A stretch of 12,500 bases of DNA, from the NCBI GenBank assembly GCA_037447655.1, contig JBBHKE010000355.1, forward strand, positions 1 through 12,500, read 5' to 3'. Below are positions 7,105 through 12,500 of the stretch, piece by piece (the stretch's first letter is position 1; every line of letters starts with the position of its first letter). Below the pieces are notes generated by a model. That model had not been told where the DNA came from. It did not search any database and worked only from the letters and a program-made list of their open reading frames with translations. A program made the translations under genes and the position numbers. Source of the DNA: Zygnema cylindricum (taxonomy: Eukaryota > Streptophyta > Zygnematophyceae > Zygnematales > Zygnemataceae).

Positions 7105-8450
7105 TTAAACGCAAAGTCCTTTTTCCGAAGGAAAATAAGCGTCAAAGAAAATCCTTTGAAGATTTTTTCGTCGCTTCTGGTCGATTTGAATACACCCTAT
7201 ACGAAGGCACATGGCTTTGCCAAATGTTAAGTTTTAATTGCTACTCCGCCGTGGAATATATCTTTTGTTTACAAGTGTGCTAACAGAGACGTCTATTGTG
7301 TGGCGAGTGTCCTCCTGGAGACAATTGAAGATACTATCCAATTGTTTTGAAAAATTAAACCGGAAGGTAAAAAGAAAATGCCTAAAAGTTTGGAGAATCT
7401 TTATGAATATCCTATAAACATGTTTTATAAAAAAAGAAAAAAAGGTGGTACGGCATAGTACAAAAAGGTAACTCTCTCAACTATATGACTCTGTCAGTTT
7501 TATGACTCTCTCAGCTCTTTGATTCTCTCAAATCTCTCGCTCTATGAATCTCTCACCTATATCACTCTCTCACCTTTATGACTCTCTCAGCTCTATGACT
7601 CTTTCAGCTCTATGACTCTCTCAACTCTATGACCCTCTCGGCTATATGACTTATCAATTGAAATGGCAATTTATGAATATTTCCTAAACCACACCCTTCA
7701 CAATTGCAACTATGAATTTTTTTGCTTAGTGGACTCCTTCGACGAGCCTTCTTTCACCATTTTTTCTAAGCTCTCATGATGCACATGCCAGAAATCTTAT
7801 GCCATAGATCATTCTTAGAATCTACGGTTGTGTACAAAACATCCTATTTATTAGAAATCTCAAAACATAATTTTTTGGAAATGTCAAAGTCAAGCTTGAA
7901 CATAGAATTTGCACCTCTGGTCACTTGAGCGACTACCATTCCTCCTTTATATCACATATCCTTTGTATTTTACCAAGAAGTGGAAAAACAAATATGTATA
8001 TTTTTTAAAAATGGTGTATATAACACATCATGCGATATGTCAATCCATCAACATTCAGTTTCAAGTTTATCTTGTTTTGATCATTTGCAATTACATATCC
8101 CTTTTAAGTATATAAGTAAAAAAAAAAGGAAAAAAAAATCATAGTGGATGAGATGGAATAAAGTAAATATCGTTATGGAATTGTGGGTCGTAACACATGT
8201 GGGTTGCTACTCTTGTATCTAAAATCCATTATTTTTCTTTTACTTCTTGTTTTGCACTTACGAGTGCAACATTTATTTTCTAGTGATGATTAGAAAGTTG
8301 TTGACTTTTTGGTCTTCCTCTTTGGCTAACTTATTTGTTTCATCGGATAGTGTTACACAAGTGACATGTCTATTTCGATGCACCCGTACATGAATTTTCT
8401 TAAAAAAATGTACGTTTAACAGGTGGAATTTTTTACTTTTGCATTGTCTT
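7105..8450 (-). pseudogene. Ty1/copia retrotransposon pol remnant
   Basis: Read right to left on the minus strand, pieces appear in copia order, spread over frames with stops and frameshifts. A knuckle-like stretch lies near 8405-8450 (QCKSKKFH). The protease active-site region is at 8187-8228: WILDTRVATHMCYD, where the family has W-x-L-D-[ST]-G-A-[ST]-x-H-M. A GAG-pre-integrase region follows: GMVVAQVTRGANSMFKLDFD (from 7942), DLWHKISG (near 7801-7810), HHESLEKMVKEG in another frame, and CEGCGLGN (to 7679). IHKLPFQLISHIAERVIEL runs straight into a 17-bp minisatellite. Beyond the array, weak integrase pieces continue: FCTMPYH near 7460, FNCLQEDTRHTI near 7310-7340, and LRIGC...SEKG at 7110-7227. 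The intact protein would make protease, integrase and reverse transcriptase; here the protease Gly is lost and no frame stays open. The family call is strong; the far integrase pieces are tentative. Confidence 0.82.
7471..7650. repeat. 17-bp minisatellite, about 10-11 units
   Basis: The plus-strand unit is TATGACTCTCTCAGCTC with variants; the four units near 7580-7650 are cleanest. Because 17 is not a multiple of three, each turn shifts the reading frame. The array sits between copia integrase pieces, and the minus-strand sequence at its edge (ATA GCC GAG AGG GTC ATA GAG TTG, 7645-7622) is both the integrase continuation AERVIEL and the first array unit, suggesting the array grew from integrase codons. 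Confidence 0.9.
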
Positions 8451-8590
8451 TTTTCTCTTAGCGACATGGTAATTGTTGTACATATTGAAGAGACGGTTTA
8501 CAAATATGTTCCGAGTCGTGAAGCCCTCTACTGTGTGACACGTGACACAACTGTCTACTATGTGAGCTAAAATTTATAAAACAACAAAAG

Positions 8591-8710
8591 CAGAATGAAA
8601 CAGAGTTAAAAAGAGTCAAAAAGAGACAAATAGAATCAAACAAAGTAAAACAAAGTCAAACATAGTCAAACAAAGTCAAACAGAGTCAAAGAAGTCAAAC
8701 ATAAGCAAAC
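8591..8710. repeat. 10-bp tandem array, consensus CAAAGTCAAA
   Basis: About twelve units in almost perfect 10-bp register, with variants such as CAGAGTTAAA, AAGAGTCAAA and CATAGTCAAA. AAA runs recur about every 10 bp, close to one helical turn, the arrangement known to give intrinsically curved DNA. The array grades into a purine-rich tract on its right. A short minus-strand frame across it is repeat-driven. Confidence 0.85.
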
Positions 8711-8921
8711 AGAGGGAAACGGAGTGCGAGGGAAAGGGGGAGGGAGATAGAGTGGGTGTAGGATAGCAAAGAGGAAAGGGAGGGTGAAAAAAAGAGGTCG
8801 AGATAGAGGGAGAAAATGAGGGTAAAGGAGAGGAAGAGGGGAAGGGAGAGGGCAAGGGTGTGGGTTGGGACTAGGGAGAGGGGGAGAAAGTGAGAAAGAA
8901 AGGGCAAGGAAGAGAGAGAGG
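8711..8921. repeat. Purine-rich (G/A) tract, about 210 bp
   Basis: The plus strand is almost all G and A, with only scattered pyrimidines, in runs such as GGAAAGGGGGAGGGAGATAG and GAGGAAGAGGGGAAGGGAGA. Overlapping minus-strand open frames of 94-133 codons here translate to Leu/Pro/Ser/Phe-rich low complexity and are not genes. Such tracts can form triplex DNA in vitro; that is inference. Confidence 0.85.
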
Positions 8922-8948
8922 GTGTCGTGCTGGAGGGACAAGCAAGAG
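8922..8948. repeat. 27-bp tag, copy 1 (array edge)
   Basis: This segment, containing GAGGGACAAGCAAGAG, matches 11551-11577 at 24 of 27 positions by eye. Here it closes the purine-rich tract; the other copy closes the 20-bp array. Sequences beyond the tag differ. Confidence 0.75.
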
Positions 8949-9784
8949 CGAACTGAAATTCTAAGGGCGCGATTGCCACACAGAATTCGCAAATCCAAAG
9001 AAGCTAATCTAGATAGTGTCGAATCTAAGTTTATATAAACCCAAATGATTGACCCCTTGATAATCAAAACCCCATTATATCTTCACCCGTGTGAAAGTAG
9101 ACTTTCTATGTGCTCAGTTCCCCCATTGAATGCAAAGTTAGTATATGTGATTTGGATACATTCACCCACTTTTACTTTCCCCTAGAAATGCAGCGACCCA
9201 GGAGGGCAAAATTTTTGACCGACTACATCCTTTTGTAGCCTGGACTCCCTTGAGCCCGCTGCAAAAAGAATCACTAAAATTGCTCCCCTGATCATTAAGT
9301 TATCAATGGTCAAAGATGATCTATTTGTACAGATGCTCTCTGGGAGAGAGGCGACTACCTAAGAATTTTCTAAGTCCTAAACTCCCTCTCTGAACCCCCT
9401 AGTACTACTGTACCTAACCAATCAAAAAAGTGTAAGGTAGAAGAAGGTACAGGTGTCGTTATGCTTATTGAATGACCACGTACGGCATGGCCGCCCCGCT
9501 GACGTATGTCAGTTCGTGAACTGTAGTTGCTCTACCCGTAATATCCGCTGTCGAATTATGACCCGCCACGTGTCATCCACTGATATTAGCACCGCAAACC
9601 GCCAAATGTTTACTCCGGTATCTCGACTCCTATGTGAGTCGTCGATCCTGAAATCCCCAATTAATCGTGTCCGTTTAAATTCAATGTCATTTTGTTTTGT
9701 AATCGGTATATATTGAGTATGTTAGTTAGTGCCGCGTTTATATCCTTTTCGATCTCGTTGCGTGTATCGTTTAGTCAACCCCTT
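8949..9784. other. Unassigned region, possible decayed coding pieces
   Basis: A 12-bp perfect palindrome GTTTATATAAAC (9029-9040) contains a TATA-like core, with nothing to confirm a promoter. Around 9187-9420 the plus strand gives adjoining open stretches in different frames (for example EGKIFDRLHPFVAWTPLSPL, then VKDDLFVQMLSGREATT followed by a stop), which could be a decayed protein I do not recognise. An 87-codon plus frame at 9453-9716 starts from a GTG (valine codon) and has no recognisable domain. Positions 9430-9770 are richer in CpG than their surroundings. Confidence 0.4.
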
Positions 9785-9836
9785 GGTTGGTTAATTGTAT
9801 GACTATGAGGTAGTTGCAGACCCAGGTTCAAATTAG
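9785..9836 (+). repeat. SINE-like tRNA-derived motif pair
   Basis: TGGTTAATTG (9788-9797) resembles an RNA polymerase III A box and GGTTCAAATTA (9825-9835) a B box, with ATGAGGT and CCCA between them as in many tRNA-derived SINE heads. No tail or target duplication was found and it cannot fold as a tRNA. A weak, fossil-grade call. Confidence 0.35.
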
Positions 9837-9957
9837 TAAATAGGCAGCTTTTGGTAAAAATGCCTTCTACTTCATTATGGCTTGTTCTAAACGCCGTAAA
9901 GTAAATCTTTAAGTAAATGTCAAACCATATAAGTTTATTTATTCATTAAGACCTAAG

Positions 9958-10018
9958 GGATAAGGCGCAAGGTTACGCCATACGCCTTATACATTGAGAG
10001 ACTTTGGTTCAAATCGTG
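9958..10018 (+). repeat. Second B-box-like, SINE-like motif
   Basis: GGTTCAAATCG (10006-10016) fits the B-box consensus GGTTCRANNC. Upstream, AAGGCGCAAGGTTACGCC is a possible degenerate A-box region. It lies about 180 bp after the first such motif. It is not a tRNA gene: no acceptor or anticodon stem can be drawn. Confidence 0.3.
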
Positions 10019-10154
10019 TTAGGTCTAACATTTTGCTCACCTTTCTTTCTGACTTTGTCTTCCAGTGACTACAACAAGTATGGATGACTTTTGAAGACCA
10101 TCTAACAAACACATAAAATAAATTCATACCTAGAAATTTCCCAATTTTAACATG

Positions 10155-10320
10155 AACATGCATCACAACCAGCAAAGTTATACGCACAAACATACATACA
10201 AAAAAAAAATTAATGAGAAAGAGATAAATGTATATACATCAAGGAAAAGCATAAAACGGAAAATGACCCAAAGAGCGAAAAGGAAAGAATACTCCAATAG
10301 AGTGAAGTGACCCCTATAAT
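10155..10320. repeat. 166-bp duplication, copy 1
   Basis: Aligns without gaps to 11580-11745; by eye about 18 of 166 positions differ. It is non-coding and A-rich on the plus strand. The edge at 10320 corresponds to the edge at 11745 that abuts a polypurine-like tract, so both may be pieces of a long terminal repeat (inference). Confidence 0.85.
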
Positions 10321-10329
10321 TCACTAAGC

Positions 10330-11000
10330 CATGAGGTATCCACTAGGCTCTCGGGCCTCTATTGTATTCTCTACAAGAGTTTTCTCGTTATGACCACCAA
10401 ACAACAAACATTCCAACCGAAACAAAGGAAAATCCAAATTTGGTCAAAAATGCACTTCTTCCAAGCCAACCAAAACACAAACAATACAAACACACACAAC
10501 CAAATCGTTGAGCTGCCCAAGGAAGGCACATCAAGGTCCAAATGTGCCCCCCCATGATCTCGAATCCCACACATCCACCAAAAGACAAAGTTTGGAGGGA
10601 AACGTTCCAGACGTGGCCTTAGGCCGTGTGGATTAAAACTGTGGGCATAAAACAAAGGTAAATGTTATTAACCTATCTAGCCTCTATTCCTAGTTAGAAA
10701 AACAAAAAAAAACGTGAGCAATTGGTGAGAGAGAGCAAGAAACAAGCTAAGCCGCCAAGAGAAAATTCTTGTCCAAACGCTCAAATTCTCGAAGTTTGAG
10801 AATTAGCCTAAGTAGGAGCTACGCCAAGCCAAATGAAAACTAGCCTCCGTCTAGCCTACTTTACATGCATGAAACTACTTAATATGTTAGCTAATAGGCG
10901 GCCAACATCATCTACCGTATGACTGGCAAATTCCACCGTCCGAGGGTAAAAACCCTCCCTAAATACACGTAAGCGCGAGCCTATATGGGTTCACGACTTA
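10330..11000. other. Unassigned region, C/A-rich plus strand
   Basis: No gene is supported. A 94-codon minus-strand frame at 10371-10655 starts from a TTG and translates to Trp/Phe/Cys-rich sequence because the minus strand is G/T-rich (10400-10520). GGCCTTAGGCC...ACTGTGGGCA at 10615-10647 echoes 92-134. A hairpin AATTCTC (10784-10790) / GAGAATT (10798-10804) is present. Confidence 0.45.
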
Positions 11001-11038
11001 AATAAAAACAAGGTATCGAAATGTCGCCAATACTACCG

Positions 11039-11240
11039 AAAATTGCGATTCGGCGCCAAATGATACTTCGCGTCTATACTCCCAAAACAGCATGCATACG
11101 CACGAAACAAAACATATCGCACAAAAAAAAACATAGAGCACGCAATATTCCCGGAAATCACAATGTGTCGCCCAAACGATATTCGCGTCCATACTTCGAA
11201 GTATTGTACTTGCGCAAGAAATAAAACATATCACACGAAA
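11039..11240. repeat. Diverged ~115-bp tandem duplication
   Basis: Unit 1 (about 11039-11128) and unit 2 (about 11153-11240) share, in order, GCCCAAA/GCGCCAAA, GATA(C/T)TCGCGTC(T/C)ATACT, CGCAAGAAA/CGCACGAAA and AAAACATATC(G/A)CAC. Open frames on both strands cover the pair, as expected for a repeat. Confidence 0.65.
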
Positions 11241-11300
11241 TTAGTGCTACACAATGTAACGTGCAAAAAAATGAATTGAAATGAAATCCCACGAGCAAAT

Positions 11301-11560
11301 GAAAAAGCAAGAAATCGTGCGTGAATGCATAAAGTTGTGCGTGCATGCAAAATAATGCGAGTGTGTGTAGAATACCGCCTGTGCTTGCAAAACACCGTGC
11401 GTGCTTGCAAAATTCCGAGTGTGCGTGCAAAATACCGAGCGTGCGTGCAAAATATCGCGCGTGCAGGCATAATTACGCGCGCGGACCGAAAATCGCGTCT
11501 GCGGGCATCACATCGTGCGCGCGGGCAACCGATACGATGCGGCATGATAAGAGTCGTGCA
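11301..11560. repeat. 20-bp-periodic GC/CpG-rich minisatellite, ~13 units
   Basis: Units stay in 20-bp register, best seen from 11381 to 11480 (for example GTGCGTGCAAAATACCGAGC at 11421-11440). They become more GC- and CpG-rich toward the right (GCGCGCGGACC) and more diverged at both ends. Open frames of 64-136 codons on both strands across the array arise from it; with a 20-bp unit each frame repeats a seven-residue-like pattern. It ends in the 27-bp tag. Confidence 0.85.
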
Positions 11561-11577
11561 TGAGGGACAAGCAAGAG
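11551..11577. repeat. 27-bp tag, copy 2 (array edge)
   Basis: Matches 8922-8948 at 24 of 27 positions, including GAGGGACAAGCAAGAG. It overlaps the end of the 20-bp array and is followed after two bases by the 166-bp duplication. Confidence 0.75.
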
Positions 11578-11579
11578 AA

Positions 11580-11745
11580 AACATGCATTACAACCAGCAA
11601 AGTCATGCGGACAAACATACATACAAACGAAAATTGAATGAGAAAGAGATAAATGGATATACATCAAGGAAAAACATAAAACGGAAAATGACCCAAAGAG
11701 AGAAAATGGAAGAATACTTCCATAAAGTGAAGTGACTCATATAAT
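11580..11745. repeat. 166-bp duplication, copy 2
   Basis: Gap-free match to 10155-10320. On the minus strand it begins directly after the G-rich tract that follows the retropepsin-like gene, and TGAGTCACTTCAC lies at its start, as an LTR beginning with TG would. LTR identity is an inference; the other LTR is not in the window. Confidence 0.85.
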
Positions 11746-11757
11746 CCCACCCCCCAA
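11746..11757 (-). promoter_or_regulatory. Polypurine-tract-like sequence
   Basis: The minus strand reads GTTGGGGGGTGGGA, starting a few bases after the stop codon of the Cys-rich frame and ending exactly where the 166-bp duplication begins. In LTR retrotransposons a polypurine tract primes plus-strand DNA and abuts the 3' LTR. This fits, but no integrase or reverse transcriptase is visible next to it. Confidence 0.4.
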
Positions 11758-11761
11758 CTCT

Positions 11762-12190
11762 TTAGCCTATAGAGGAGCTAGCCAACACAACTAGGAGCTT
11801 AGAACAACCATGGCGACAGCAATTGTCAGCCGAGTTGAAAGATAATGGAGGAGCGAGGCACTCTATGTGGAACCACTGATCACCACCTGTACTTGTATAC
11901 ACCCTTTGCAAACTCAACATCTCGTTAGTATCAATGTCAACAACAGGTAGAGTGTGTAAAGGGACATTGGTGTGGAAAGTATCCAAGAGATGACGTGAGT
12001 CAAGGGGAAGACCGGGCTCACCGAACATTTCCGGCAAAAATGGGGTGTCTGGTAGGAAATTTTTCGAGAAAAGGAAGTCGCAATTGTCTTCCCTAAGGTC
12101 GATACAGGAAATGCAAGGAGAGCGGAAGCCAAATGTGCCATAATGGGCAACGACTTGGGGGCAAGGACAAGAGGGAGGCAGATTTTGCAT
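11762..12190 (-). pseudogene. Cys-rich frame with PHD-finger-like C-terminus
   Basis: A 142-codon frame from an ATG; the same frame is open about 20 codons further upstream, so the true start is unclear. Cysteines sit at residues 8, 10, 26, 29 and 37. Near the end GDQWFHIECLAPPL (residues 103-116), then C124, C125 and C129, resembles the second half of a PHD finger (W-x-H-x2-C, then a Cys pair after about 12 residues), but the Cys pair expected just before W106 is absent. PHD fingers usually bind histone H3 tails; here at most a degenerate domain remains. It is one frame off from the retropepsin-like frame 20 bp upstream. Either a frameshift or a ~94-nt intron (GT at 12247, AG at 12154, which would join the frames) links them. 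Function is not established. Confidence 0.5.
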
Positions 12191-12209
12191 TTGGAAAATT
12201 AGAGAGACG

Positions 12210-12500
12210 TTAAGAGAAGGTTTGATAATGCATATATACTCCCGTACCGATTCGGAAGATTACATCCTGTCCCACTAAGCATTGGTAGTCGTTGCATTTG
12301 GTGACGAATGTTGGGACAAAAACTTCCATGGACTCACCCTGGGTTCCGTTTTGGAATTGAAAGATGAGCGGGTCCTTGGTAATTCCAAGCACTGGCTCCG
12401 TGATACCGGCTGAAGTGAGAAGCCGAGTAGCCGTGGCTTGAAGACTGTCTGTGGTCAGATCTACCTTGAGCGCAAATCCTGCTCCGAGAGTCACGGGTTT
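12210..12500 (-). pseudogene. Retropepsin-like aspartic protease domain, partial
   Basis: The frame is open to the window edge, so the protein starts outside; the first in-window GTG codon is internal. Early residues VTLGAGF sit where retropepsins have D-[ST]-G-A, and CLVGQDVIF about 71 residues later sits where they have the hydrophobic-hydrophobic-Gly motif; IFQFQNGTQGE between them fits the flap strand. Retropepsins cut retroelement polyproteins and act as dimers, each giving one Asp. Here the Asp position reads Thr, so activity is doubtful unless the alignment is wrong. The frame stops at 12210 and apparently continues in the next frame as the Cys-rich part. Candidates are a decayed Ty3-type element or a host gene derived from one. 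Fold assignment is by motif only. Confidence 0.5.

Noticed and set aside
7471-7650. CRISPR array
   Set aside because: The units are contiguous 17-bp repeats without unique spacers in a eukaryotic-type sequence.
8666-9067. 133- and 94-codon minus-strand frames as proline/leucine-rich proteins
   Set aside because: Their composition comes from translating the purine-rich tract on the opposite strand.
9958-10018. tRNA gene
   Set aside because: Only a B-box-like word is present; no cloverleaf with acceptor and anticodon stems can be drawn.
11231-11735. 117- and 136-codon frames on both strands over the 20-bp array
   Set aside because: They are open on both strands because the repeat lacks stops; the residues are simple periodic variants and no start or domain supports coding.

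Overview
The window looks like a transposable-element graveyard from a large eukaryotic genome, probably a land plant; the species cannot be told from the sequence. The evidence is AT-rich non-coding DNA full of decayed mobile elements: a hAT-type DNA transposon with an exact 8-bp target duplication, a TA-flanked miniature element, a Ty1/copia pol remnant, and a retropepsin-like open frame. There is no intact, confidently functional host gene, no rRNA or tRNA gene, no CRISPR array and no bacterial-style operon. Almost all short open frames look like chance.

Layout. Positions 1-542 are unassigned AT-rich DNA. Positions 551-3868 form one 3.3-kb non-autonomous hAT element: perfect 19-bp terminal inverted repeats, an 8-bp TGAATTAT duplication on both sides, and arrays of TATCG/CGATA motifs near the ends. 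Inside it lies a second pair of related ends (1121 and 3662) with no matching target duplication, and a tandem array around 1904-2094. Positions 3873-5785 carry three diverged copies of one unrecognised repeat. The third is split by a 489-bp miniature element (5251-5739) with 23-bp inverted ends and a TA duplication; copy 1 shows the unoccupied site. Positions 5786-7100 are unassigned.

Positions 7105-8450, minus strand, hold a frameshifted Ty1/copia polyprotein remnant in the expected order: zinc-knuckle-like stretch, protease active-site region, GAG-pre-integrase zinc-binding region, integrase pieces. A 17-bp minisatellite (7471-7650) sits inside the integrase and seems to have expanded from integrase codons. 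Positions 8591-8925 are a 10-bp-periodic A-tract array followed by a purine-rich tract. Positions 8949-10330 are mostly unassigned, with two tRNA-promoter-like (SINE-like) motifs.

Positions 10155-11745 contain a 166-bp direct duplication, a ~115-bp tandem duplication and a GC/CpG-rich 20-bp-periodic array. A 27-bp tag recurs at the edge of both the 10-bp and the 20-bp arrays. Positions 11762-12500, minus strand, carry two open frames that probably derive from one gene: a retropepsin-like domain whose catalytic Asp position appears substituted, and a Cys-rich C-terminal part ending in a PHD-finger-like half motif. A G-rich, polypurine-like tract directly follows, and its edge coincides with the edge of the 166-bp duplication, as an LTR boundary would.

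No cooperating gene system is visible. The interest lies in nested insertions with readable target sites, minisatellites born in or next to retroelement DNA, and the unusual retropepsin/PHD-like frame at the right edge.
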